64,000 nucleotides of DNA, taken from NCBI GenBank assembly GCA_026210745.1, contig CP110630.1:2232001-2296000 (forward strand), in the 5' to 3' direction. The stretch comes from Exobasidium rhododendri (Eukaryota > Basidiomycota > Exobasidiomycetes > Exobasidiales > Exobasidiaceae). Shown here piece by piece: positions 54,855 to 64,000 of this stretch; position 1 is the stretch's first letter; the number at the start of each line of letters is the position of its first letter. Under the pieces are notes generated by a model, which saw nothing but the letters and a program-made list of their open reading frames with translations, ran no database searches and was not told where the DNA came from. The position numbers and the translations under genes are program-made.

Positions 54855-56157
54855 TCAGTCCCATTCGTTGCGATTAGAACGACGAGGGGGACTGCTGCGA
54901 TCGCGATCACCTCGGTCATTTCGTTCTGGTCGATCGCTTCGTTCACGGTCACGGTCACCTCCTCGATCACCTCCCCTTTCTCCTCCACGATCGCCTCCTC
55001 GTTCAGCGCCACGCTCTTCATCTCTAGCTCTGCGAGGTGGAGGACTTCGACTATCACTTCTTGCACGGCGACGTCGCGCAGGACTTTGTGATCGTTCTCG
55101 ATTAGGTCGGCGCCAATTGTCATCTCCGTCTGGTCCACCTCGATTGCCACCTCGGTCGTCGAAGTCGCGTCCTGGTCCGCCTGGTCCACCTCGGAAGCCA
55201 CCTCTCATAGGGGGTCTACCTCCATACATGCCGCCTGGAGGAGGTGGTCCGCCTCTTCCTCTACCTCCTCCGTAGAAGCCTCCTCTTGGTGGACCCTGCG
55301 GACCACCGTAATAGCCACCAAAGGGTGGTCTACCTTGAGGACCGTCGAACCAAGGTTGAGGCCCACCCCAACCCCGAGGTTGCATGCCAAATTGACCAGG
55401 TGGACCTCTCATGCCAAAGTCATCTCGCCTTGGTTCTCCTCTGTACTCTCCTGGCGTAGGTTCATGGGGCTTGTTGGTTACCGAATAATCAACTCGAAGA
55501 CGACGTCCGTGAAGTTCCTGTGCAGCAGGTGAGGAGAGTCAATGACACATATTTACCGGCCAGCACAGGTTCAACTTACAATTCCGTTGAGCTCCTTGAT
55601 GGCCGAGGTGGCTCCTTCCACGCTCTTCATCGTCACAAATCCAAAACCTCTCGATCTCGCCACTTGGCCAGGGGTCTAAAAGATCAGCAATTGAGCAGGT
55701 CATCGTCATGACCCTCCGCTACTCACTCTGGCATCGTATACGATAACGACCTTTTCGACGGGAGAGACTCTACTAAATTCGTCTTCTAGATCCTGTTCAT
55801 TCGTTCGGACAGACAGTCCAAACACCCCAACGACATTCGTGGGATCAGGATCCGAGGGTGCATGTCGAGGCTTGGCAACAGGAGGAGGTGTACGACGGCT
55901 GTGATACGCATAGTCTTTAGAACGCAGACATTTCGTTGCCTCGTGGCACTGTGCTTACACTCACCCCCTACTGTCGGATCTTCGCCTTTCAGGTGTTGGC
56001 GACCTTCGCTCCTCTCGATGACGTCGGGGAGACGGTGTGCGGGACGGCCGAGGTGCAGCGTCAACTTCAGTGTAATCCTGCATAATTGCCAGTGGATGAA
56101 TTTCAGCGTCGATACTCAGTGGAGACCCCGGATGCTGCCTGTGCTTCTACTCACCAT
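54855..56157 (-). CDS. Tra2-type SR-like splicing factor (RRM, RGG)
   Basis: Five exons: 56155-56157, 55965-56077, 55727-55898, 55580-55675 and 54855-55517, 348 residues. Tra2 proteins bind purine-rich exonic enhancers and recruit the spliceosome. The N-terminus is an Arg/Ser/Pro region (SRTPSPRRHREERRSPTPER). The RRM spans about residues 60-135, with RNP2 in VVGVFGLSV and RNP1 in SRGFGFVTM, followed by the Tra2-specific block VDYSVTNKPHEPTPGEYRG. The C-terminal 180 residues are Gly/Arg-rich (many RGG, GGP) and end in an Arg/Asp-rich and Ser-Pro tail. The first coding exon is just ATG, directly followed by GTGAGT. The gene shares a 324-base promoter with the eL18 gene. Confidence 0.9.
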
Positions 56158-56277
56158 GATGATATGCTGAGCAAAGCGTGGTCTGCGTCGAAGAATGAAA
56201 TGCCATGCTAGTGCGTGCGCCCGTGTCACGAATCAGACTTCAACTTCCACACCGTCGGCCGGGCATTTCAGAAAACT

Positions 56278-56283
56278 CACGTG
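56278..56283. promoter_or_regulatory. CACGTG box in the shared TRA2/eL18 promoter
   Basis: Perfect CACGTG, 121 bases from the TRA2 start and 199 from the eL18 start, with a CCAAT pentamer about 25 bases further right. Probable bHLH-type site by sequence; function is inference. Confidence 0.35.
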
Positions 56284-56481
56284 TAATGTCATGTACGGTG
56301 GGCCAATGTACTGCTCTTAGACGCGCGCCTATGATGAAGCGAATCGAGCCGCAGTCTCTGATGAAAGCCACGCGAGCTTGAGCTTGTCCTTGTCGATTAC
56401 TACTGTCTGTAGAGGAGAATTATGGGCCTCCGAATTTGAAGTGCTCGCCTTCCTCTCTACACCTCAAGTCATAGCTTCAAG

Positions 56482-57439
56482 ATGGTGAGTGAATGGTGAA
56501 GCTTAGGAGGAAAACATAGTGGCATTCATGGCTGGAGATGAAGACGAATGTGGGGGGGTAGAATGAGAGTAGCATGGGGGCAATCGCCTTGAAAGGGGCA
56601 GAAAAGGGAGACAGTCTGGATAGGGTGACATGGAAGCTGCTGTGATACTTTCCTCTTTCTGTGGACAATCGACTAATTTTCTTTACTTCGTTAGGGTATC
56701 GATATCGAGAAGCACCACGTCAAGAAGGGTCACCGTACCGCCCCAAAGAGTGAGGACCCTTACTTGCTCCTCCTCGTCAAAGTGAGTAGCCGAAGTGCCT
56801 ACTGGAGAGGAGGCGGTGGAAGGAAAGAATGGGAAGCGTAGGCGGGGGTGCTCATATCTAAAATTTCTCTCCATCTTCTCTAGCTATACCGTTTCTTGGC
56901 ACGACGAACCGATTCACGATTCAACAAGACTGTCTTGCGACGATTATACATGTCAAAGACCAATCGACCCCCCGTCAGTGTGTCTCGACTGATCTACTTG
57001 TCTCGAAACCGCGGAGGTGTGTCCTCTGGAAGCGAGGCACCCAAGACTATTGTCATGGTAGGCTCCATCACCGATGACAACCGAGTACTGGACTTGCCAA
57101 AGCTTTCGGTCGCTGCTCTTCGATTCACAAAGACTGCTCGTGCCAGGATCTTGGCCTCCGGTGGAGAATGTCTTACCTTGGACCAACTGGCTCTTCGTGC
57201 ACCAAAGGGAAGCAACACTATTCTTCTTCGAGGTCCCAAGAATGCAAGAGAAGCCGTCAAGCACTTTGGTATGGGTAAGTCGGTTACTATTGGATGCACA
57301 GGGAGAATTGAGTTTCGGGAATCTGACATTGTTTCCCATTGTAGGTCCTGGAAGTCACGCCAAGCCTTATGTTCGTTCCAAGGGACGAAAGTTCGAGCAG
57401 GGTCGTGGTCGAAGAAAGTCAAGAGGCTTCAAGGTATAG
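56482..57439 (+). CDS. RPL18: 60S ribosomal protein eL18
   Basis: Four exons: 56482-56484, 56695-56781, 56884-57274 and 57345-57439, 191 residues, close to the family's 186 to 188. eL18 is an essential large-subunit protein. Blocks seen are [111 protein letters not shown] and, after the last intron, [20 protein letters not shown] with a basic end. Coding exon 1 is the ATG alone, separated by a 210-base intron, a layout common for fungal ribosomal protein genes. I looked for snoRNA boxes in the introns and saw none convincing. Confidence 0.97.
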
Positions 57440-57903
57440 AAAGTGGGGAAAGTACTACAACACCACGGCTTTATACTTTGGCTCTTTTCATGTACCTTTT
57501 ACACTCAAGCCATCTGTTATTCTTCACTATCTCCATTTCTCACTTGTTTATAAACAACTCTTACTTGCGGAAAAGGGGAGGGAATTTGAGAATGCAGATT
57601 CGTTGAGACAGAACTTGTATGATCGCTTGCCATTGGCAGCGCATCATTGTGCCAGCGTGAGGAGAGACTTCTGCTTCTCTTTTCTGGCATTGGAAAGGTC
57701 CACTTCTGTAGCGTACCGTACCATACCTCACACCGCGAGCGTTTGAATAGGAAGCGCTTGGACGGAAGAACACGTGACCCCGCCACGCATCGTCGATGTC
57801 GGTGGGTTCGATCTATCACTACGCATAGGTATCTCACAATAGCTTCGTTCCATTCACCGGATATCGAGCGTCTGAACAAGGTGGAAGTCCGCACCCCTTG
57901 ACG
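57440..57903. other. intergenic between eL18 and GRIM-19 genes
   Basis: 464 bases with the eL18 3' end and the GRIM-19 promoter. A CACGTG box lies at 57771-57776. The frames open here on either strand are not supported as genes. Confidence 0.55.
57771..57776. promoter_or_regulatory. CACGTG box upstream of GRIM-19
   Basis: CACGTGAC on the + strand, 128 bases upstream of the start codon of the complex I subunit gene. Extended CACGTGAC is the preferred Cbf1-type site. The only evidence is sequence and position. Confidence 0.35.
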
Positions 57904-58711
57904 ATGAGTGGTGGTGAGTGTTGCGGCTATAGTCTATTTTGCGTATCAGTGGAGCTGACCCGACTCCACCTCCTACTGTCTTATCGATAGTTGAATTCAA
58001 ACAGTGAGAGCGTTCGGAGGAAGAAGGATAGAGAGGATTAGTCGTGGTGTTAATGTGTCTCTACTCTCTACGAATTCCCCTTTCACCCTGTCTTTCCCTT
58101 TGCTCGGTCTTGCAGAGATCTACCTCCGTCTGGAGGGTACGAGCCCATCAGGTACAAGCGAAATCTTCCTGCTCGAGGACCAGGTGGTCTAGTTGTATTC
58201 AGTGGAGTTCTCGCTATTTGCGCCTACGGCTTTTACCGTGTAGGACAAGGAAACCTAGAGAGACGGTAAGTGTCAACACACTCTCTCGATGATGTTCTGT
58301 ACTCACAAAGTTTACTTTCATCTTTTCGTTCTCCCTCCTTTCTAATCTTTTCGGTTTTACGTCCCTTCTTTCCTGCACTGATCGAAACTATACGTCGCTG
58401 ATTGTCCGATGCTATGCAGTGAACTGAAGAGAGAAAAGGCTTGGTCAAGAATTCATTTGGTGCCCATGATCCTGGCAGAGGCTGATAGGGATGCTTACCG
58501 AAGGGGACAAGCTCAGTTGGCTAGAGAGAAGGAAGTCATGAAAGATGTTCATGGGTGGGAGGTGAGTGAAGATAGCCGCAATCTGACAGGTCGAGTGATC
58601 TTTGCAGCAAGTTGACAGTTGAAATGCCCTTTTGTCCTCTGTATTTCACAGGCTGGAAAGGGTGTCTACAATACCAATCGCTATACGCCGGCCAACTTTG
58701 CCATTGTCTGA
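57904..58711 (+). CDS. complex I accessory subunit GRIM-19 (NDUFA13/B16.6)
   Basis: Four exons: 57904-57913, 58118-58265, 58420-58561 and 58652-58711, 119 residues. The protein is a single-pass accessory subunit of NADH:ubiquinone oxidoreductase in the inner mitochondrial membrane, so this fungus likely has complex I. Diagnostic parts are DLPPSGGYEPIRYKRNLPAR, GPGGLVVFSGVLAICAYGFY (the membrane helix), RVGQGNLERRELKREKAWSR, IHLVPMILAEADRDAYRR and the closing AGKGVYNTNRYTPANFAIV. The first exon has only ten bases (MSG plus one base). The acceptor of intron 1 was set after GCAGAG at 58117, because only this AG, not the one two bases before it, keeps the DLPPSGGY frame. Confidence 0.92.
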
Positions 58712-58895
58712 TCCAGGCCGACAGTCGTCGAAATAGTCATACTTTTTCATATTTCTATCGTGCTAGTCTGACTTCTAGAGGTGGACATTAATCGCACGGC
58801 TTGGGACGGACGATAAACAAAGAAAAAAGGAAGAAGGGATGGTAGAGCAAAGAGAGCGAATTCTCCATAGTCACACGAAGTCCTTCGGGGGAAAT

Positions 58896-61306
58896 CTAAG
58901 CTGTCTTTTTCTTTGCATCTCGAGCAGCCTTGGCCCGAACGGCTTCTTCACTCTTGTTTCGAATCTCCCACGTCAAAGCGTAAGTCTTGACGGCGTCCTG
59001 TGGAAGGGAACAAAGGCAAAGGTTGAGCATGCGGGTCTCTTGCCAAATCAGTGACATCGATGTGTAGCTCACCTCGTAAGATGAGAGAATGGGAGCAGAG
59101 CCCGGTCCCTTTTCGATATTGTCGATGAGATTGGACACTTCTGAGAAGAAAGGGTCATCATCTGTAAGAGGGTGGAAGAGACAGAGCTTAAGTAGTCTGC
59201 TGTGTATCGCGAGAGTTTCCCATCCATCCATCCTTAGTCGTGAAACTCACTTTGATATCGGACGACCTCTGTGTTATTGCCAATGGGAAGAAGGGCGATT
59301 TAGCGATAAGGGAACATCACGCTGTCCCTCTCTGCCCGATTCCATACCCACCTTCGTGGTCATCTCCAGGTCGACGAAAGAAGAGAACAGGCGCATTGTA
59401 CGGCTGCGCAAAGAGTCGAGTTTCCATCAGCTCTTGCCGCAAGACATCGTTGCTTTCACGTCCGCGTGTCTACTCACGTCGACTAGACGAAGACTGTAAC
59501 CATCGGCGTAGACCTGTCGTGTGGAATGAAGGGGGAAAAGACATACAAAGCGATATCAGCACAGGCTTCTCGGTCAACGTTTCCCCAAGGCCAACGCCGG
59601 AGGCCGAAACGCACATCCAATTCGGTAGAATAGTTGAAACCGTGCAAGGCAACAGCATGGGTCAAGGAGCCAACGGCACCGCTTTCGTACTTCCAAGTTG
59701 CGCAGGTGATTCGCGGAATTCGCTGTTCTTCAGGAATCTTCTCTTCCGGCACAGGCATCTTTCGCAGGTGGCCAGCTGGTTCAAAATGCTCCAAGGAGTG
59801 AGCCGTAACGGACTCTAGATCGACCTGCAGATGCGCAGAAAGTAACATTGTTGATGAGCGTTCTCAGGTGGAAAGACGTTGTATGACTCGACTCACCTCT
59901 CCTCCAAAGTAACGAGACAAGTCACAAAAGTGCGTAGCTTGTTCGACAATGGGCCCACATGTTTGAGACTTGTCCCACCAGTCCAGCTTGGCAGTGTGTT
60001 CGCTGAAGACGTAAGAATGACGATCGTGTGAGACGCGACAGTAAAGACAATCCCCCTTCCTCCGCTTGCACACTTACTAGGCCATGATGTAACGAGCATT
60101 CGTGGCCATGACTTTGAGATTGTTCTCTTCCAAGATTTGCTTCATCTTTTGTACAACTTTGAGGTAGCGAAGCATGTAGCCCACCGACACAATGTTACCA
60201 GATGCCTTTAACCTCTCGGCCACTGCAAAGGCTTCATCAACAGGGCCCGTCGAAACAGGCTTTTCAATGAAAATGGCCGTTTCTGGAAAGGCTTCGATCA
60301 AGGCTTTCTCCAAATCTCTTCCAGTTGATTCACGACCTCGAAAGGCAGGCGGAGATCCAACCCAGATAGCGTGAGGGGTCTTGCTGGGATCTCTGTTCTT
60401 GACGTAGTCGTCAAAGTTGGGGTAAACGATGGTGTCCTTGTATGCACTCAAGACGAAGGAATTACGCTTTACGGTAAGGGCTGCATCAGCTCGAGCAGAA
60501 GAAGGGTCAATCAGACCGACGACTTTGAGACGAGGTCCAAGTTTGTGTTCCAATCGGCTGTAATGCGACAAGGGGGGAGGAGAAGATTGAGTGGATCATA
60601 AAGCAACACTGTCACTGCCTTACTGACAAGCTGAAGTAGGACAGAAGAAGACGAGATTTCAGTATCTACTTTTTGGTACGTAAAGAAAACGGAGAGGACA
60701 ATGCTCACGAGTGATTCCATGGACCTTCATCGGAACCTGTGAATTGCAAAAATATCGAGAAGCAAAGAAGTTAATCGCACCCCTGATAATCACTGGCCCT
60801 TATCTTCGCTTGCTCACCAAACTGTGCGAAGAGAGCATGTAGTCTTTCAGTGCGAATTCTTCGGGAGAGACCTCTTACAAAACGATACTCACGTTGATGT
60901 TACCGCTGCAAGTATTGAGAAGATTCGAGACGAAATCGTCAGCATCGTTTTGATCTTCACAAACTATACTCCGAGCTGCTTCCACTCTCCATACTCACGC
61001 TCCGACAATGACAACGTTGAAATCAGCACCAGGTTCCGGGGGAAGCTGCTTATCCATGGCAGTAATTGAGTGAGGATCGAAGTCGGTCGTATTGGTCGCA
61101 GCACCTTCACCTGGCGATCCCGAACCAGCGAGCGAGGCATTGAAGCGTTTGCTCAAGGGGGCAATCGAACTTCCAGTCTTTAGATTTAGATTAGGACGGG
61201 TCGTGGAGGCCAAACGAGGCACCAAGCTGGTGAAGGAGCGAGAAGCAGCAGAAGTGGAGCTGAGCGAGGAGATGCCCTTGCGGAGACAACGAGAAGTCTG
61301 CATCAT
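58896..61306 (-). CDS. Gfo/Idh/MocA-family NAD(P)-dependent oxidoreductase
   Basis: Twelve exons: 60999-61306, 60893-60905, 60818-60821, 60709-60736, 60078-60557, 59897-60002, 59615-59824, 59478-59513, 59352-59403, 59251-59268, 59073-59161, 58896-58997; 481 residues. The Rossmann motif reads VVIVGAGNINFGSDEGPWNH, assembled from exons 1 to 4, followed by RLEHKLGPRLKVVGLIDPSS, the substrate-domain motif IFIEKPVSTGPVDEAFAVAE, SVGYMLRYLKVVQKMKQI, WWDKSQTCGPIVEQATHFCD and ATWKYESGAVGSLTHAVAL. This belongs with conserved fungal dehydrogenases like yeast YMR315W; the substrate is unknown. Lys in the EKP motif is the usual catalytic residue. About 100 residues precede the fold: the first 45 are Ser/Arg-rich without acidic residues, like a mitochondrial presequence. 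An internal Met at 61057 could start a shorter form. Confidence 0.9.
60818..60821 (-). other. 4-nucleotide coding microexon (TTTG) in the oxidoreductase gene
   Basis: On the minus strand the sequence reads CGCACAG, then TTTG, then GTGAGCAAG. The four bases supply codon TTT and the first base of GGT and turn ...GAGNIN + SDEGPW... into the family motif GAGNINFGSDEGPWNHS. Skipping it would shift the frame. Flanking introns are 71 bases (60822-60892) and 81 bases (60737-60817) long. Confidence 0.8.
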
Positions 61307-63715
61307 GACGGGCAAATGAAGACCTTGAGTGAATCTTTTGAATGGTTACAAGAGGAGAACAAGGCTCTCTCTCTCTCTCCTTCCACTGTCTCTCTCGCTC
61401 ACTCATTTCTCCAAGATCTTTCACCAGCGCGCACAGGCTCAATTCGCGCTAGTGTGTCGTTTGTCGTTCCTGTACGGTGACGCTCGCTTCGTGCGTCCTG
61501 ACCGTTGCGCACATGCCACGCGAGGTGCAAATTTACATCGTAACTACAATACTCCCTGGCGAGAGATAGACTGGACACTTGCTATGGACGCCAGAATTTC
61601 ATGTTGTACCATTGCTGCCATAGGAGTCCTAGCAGGCACAAAGAAGACACAGAGGAAGATGACAAAGATTACGAAAAAGGAAGGTGCAATGGTCACGCTT
61701 GGGCAAGTATTGCGACGGTTATGTCTCGTACGCTTTTTTGCCCCTCAAGAACAAATGCACACGATAAGGAAGTATGCTGAGCGTGGGCGTCGCCAATTTC
61801 TTTGCCTCTAGCGCCAGAAGGCACTCTGGGACCAGAACAAGCAGAACAATGAAACGATACGGAATGACTGCAATTTTTTCAGTGCGTCGCCCCCCCCCCC
61901 TCCATTGTCTTTCTCGTCCTTTGTGATCTGCCGCTCTAATTCTTTCTACAGTATCGGCGTAATCTGCATCAAGTTACGTGTCTTGCTTACTGATTTTGAT
62001 CTCCTGTTGCATTTTCTATTCAGCACACGACTACAAATCAATCCACCCGCACCCCCGTGATGATATAAAATAAGGGAGCGGAAAGGGAAAAAGAGAGAAC
62101 TGCGCGCGTATGTCTGTGTGTGTGTCGTTGCTGTTGATTAGATTGAACTTTAATACTTGTGTTACCTTTTTACTCTAAGGTATGATCCTTGTTTGCCTGT
62201 CCTTGGTGTGTATACAGTTGCTTGTCTAGTAAGAACAGAAGAGGAGGGGAGAGCGTATTGGCACTATCGAAGCACGGGCCTGCTATTGTTGCATTGCCTT
62301 TGTTCTTCTTCTCGCTCTCCTTTCGAATCGACGCGGGAAGAAAACGAAAAGAGGAGAGGACTGACCGCCTCTAGATCCTAGTCTGGGTAAAACTTTTCAC
62401 GAAATCCATCAGCTTCCTCATCACCGTACTGCTAATTCTTCTTTGATCTACGCTCGGCCCCTCTGTTCTGGCTCTCGCCTTTGGTTCTGATTCTTCCATT
62501 CATATCTCAGGTAGAGCGGGAAGAGAAAAGGAAAATGACTCACATTCTGCTTGTGCTCTGCTACATATGAGTCTGGGTCCGTCATCACCATCGTCGTTAC
62601 CGTTGTCGTCATCACCATCGTAGTCCCTCTCCTCTCTCTTGCAGTTCTCACATCTCACCCGCCCACACAAGCTTGTATCAACTCTTCTGTCGCCCCCCAG
62701 CATACTGCCGCACGCTCACCTGTTCACTCATTCTTGCACACCTCTCTCCCTCCTCGATCTCCGCACACCTAGACACATTTCATCTCTTCTTCCCATTCGA
62801 CTTAGGCACTAAAGTCAGCTCCCGCTCCCGGCTGTATCAGCTGCTTCCAAGAATACAGTCCCCCGTTTTTCTCCTCCGTTCCTACCTGTCGTTGTCGTCG
62901 GTGCCACACTGCAACTACTACACCATCTAGCGACACGGTAGTACTCCTCTTTTCTGCAACAGCTTCCTCCGTTCCTACAGCAGCGTCACGATCGAGCTGA
63001 GTCGCAAACTCGACGAAGACATTTCAGGAGAGGGACAATTCACTCTAGCCTGGTGCCTCCCACCCTATTCGCACCCCGACTCTGATTATTCGCCTCAAGA
63101 GTAGGGCCGTGTCACGGCTGGTCTGCTTTACCCGCTTCAAGCTCGGCGGTGGACAACTACAACAGCAGCAAGAACAGGCACTTTTCGGAATACTGTACAC
63201 TCCGTTGCTGCTGGCAAGACTAGATCTAGCAGAGTCAAGATAGCGTCGTCGGTCGGTCGCTCGTTTCGCCCTAGCCTCGATTGTCTCTTCCACATCACGG
63301 CGGGCGCTTCTCTCCCTCACCAGGTTGCGATTAGCCTAGACGCTGTAGTTCTACACTGTTCAGCCTTCACCCTTCCTTCGGCAAGGCCCTTTGTTGTCTT
63401 CTTTCTCTTCCTCTCCGCCATTTCTTCATTCAGCATTGCATTATCCCTTCAGCCCACGAATTTACTTTCTCGCCAAGTAACATCTCACTGCCTCGTCTAT
63501 ACAGTAACCGTCCTTTCCTAAAGTCTCGCCTCTAGCCCTTACGTAGATTTCCTATCAATTCTCCTTTGCATTAGCAGAGGCGTCTGCAGTCTCCATACCA
63601 CTGCCTTTGCCTCCATCAGCCTTTGATCATTCTGACTCGTCGTCGACACGGGGTCTTTCCTTTTCATACGCCACTTGTCACTAGAAGTAATATCCAGGTT
63701 GCTTCAACAACGAGT
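61307..63715. other. 2.4 kb without a supported gene, divergent promoter region
   Basis: Lies between the oxidoreductase start and the partial gene at the right edge, which point away from each other. A 160-codon + strand frame at 61329-61811 has no recognisable features. Notable are a CT repeat near 61367, a C run near 61891, a TG tract near 62113 and long pyrimidine-rich stretches from 62600 on that look like a fungal leader. Confidence 0.5.
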
Positions 63716-64000
63716 ATGCAGGGCAGTGAAGAGAAGCGATTCCAAGCTCTTTCGCGATCAAGTGCTGATCGCAGCACTTCATACTATGGTCGAACAGAAT
63801 ACCATTCTGGAAGCTTCACAGGTGCTGCCAAGCTGAAAGGACCCGGCAGCATGCCTAACGGCAATTTCAGCACAGCAGATGCACACAAAAATGAATGTGA
63901 AGGATTTACTAGCCCTCAAGACCCCTCCTATACAATAGCACTCAACAAGGACGATCGCTGGTCTGTGAACTCTGCCGAAGAGAAGAGCTCAAAGATGGAC
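63716..64000 (+). CDS. 5' part of an unknown protein gene (runs off the window)
   Basis: Open frame from ATG 63716 to the last base, 95 codons without a stop, beginning MQGSEEKRFQALSRSSADRS. The peptide is Ser/Lys/Asp-rich and probably disordered; no family can be named from it. The preceding long C/T-rich stretch is consistent with a leader of a regulated gene. Confidence 0.5.
   Translation, partial: MQGSEEKRFQALSRSSADRSTSYYGRTEYHSGSFTGAAKLKGPGSMPNGNFSTADAHKNECEGFTSPQDPSYTIALNKDDRWSVNSAEEKSSKMD

Noticed and set aside
54818-55201. Minus-strand frame of 127 codons rich in Glu, Val and Ala
   Set aside because: Alternate frame of the Arg/Asp-rich TRA2 C-terminal exon; repetitive composition keeps several frames open.
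61329-61811. 160-codon + strand frame
   Set aside because: Starts in a CT repeat, overlaps the promoter of the oxidoreductase and shows no conserved pattern.

Overview
This 64 kb window is nuclear DNA of a fungus, most likely a basidiomycete. Genes are dense and on both strands, most are cut by short introns (about 50 to 100 bases, GTGAGT/GTAAGT donors, TAG/CAG acceptors), and the readable products are eukaryotic housekeeping proteins with fungal versions: Yor1-type ABC transporter, Hut1, Nup42, Mob2-type activator, Nrg1-type zinc finger and an Ixr1-like twin HMG-box protein. I did not assign a genus. I recognise no transposon, rRNA, tRNA, CRISPR array or viral relic. Splice sites were placed by eye, using reading phase and family motifs together.

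Layout. 1-7 kb: 3' end of an unknown gene, a METTL21-type methyltransferase, an uncharacterised coiled-coil protein, TRAPP subunit Bet3, and a nucleostemin/Nug1-type protein whose GTPase motifs look degraded. 7-18 kb: a large CNH-like protein, a CCDC97-type protein, a membrane-anchored unknown, a WBP2-like GRAM protein ending in PPAY, an oxidoreductase-like zinc-type small protein, and the aspartic protease/ubiquitin shuttle Ddi1. 18-31 kb: a single-exon Yor1-like transporter, Mob2-type kinase activator, Ski8, a DEK_C/SWIB protein, a PX-BAR sorting nexin (Vps17-like) and GMF/Aim7. 31-42 kb: a Ser-rich unknown, Hut1, FG nucleoporin Nup42, a small unknown and an acidic Ifh1/Crf1-like protein. 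42-54 kb: an Ixr1-like HMG protein with polyglutamine, a PROPPIN (Hsv2-like) with a long insert, an Nrg1-like repressor and the longest gene-poor stretch (2.9 kb). 54-64 kb: Tra2 splicing factor, ribosomal protein eL18, complex I subunit GRIM-19, a twelve-exon Gfo/Idh/MocA oxidoreductase, and the start of a gene that runs off the window.

The genes do not form one pathway. Loose themes are membrane traffic (Bet3, Vps17-like, PROPPIN, Hut1), ribosome supply (Nug1-like, Ifh1/Crf1-like, eL18) and RNA handling (Ski8, Nup42, Tra2). Several pairs share short divergent promoters with CACGTG boxes.

I see no new defence system or gene cluster. The observations most worth checking are a 4-nucleotide coding exon in the oxidoreductase gene, the apparently inactive permuted GTPase, several start-codon-only first exons, and an in-frame, stop-free intron in the HMG gene.
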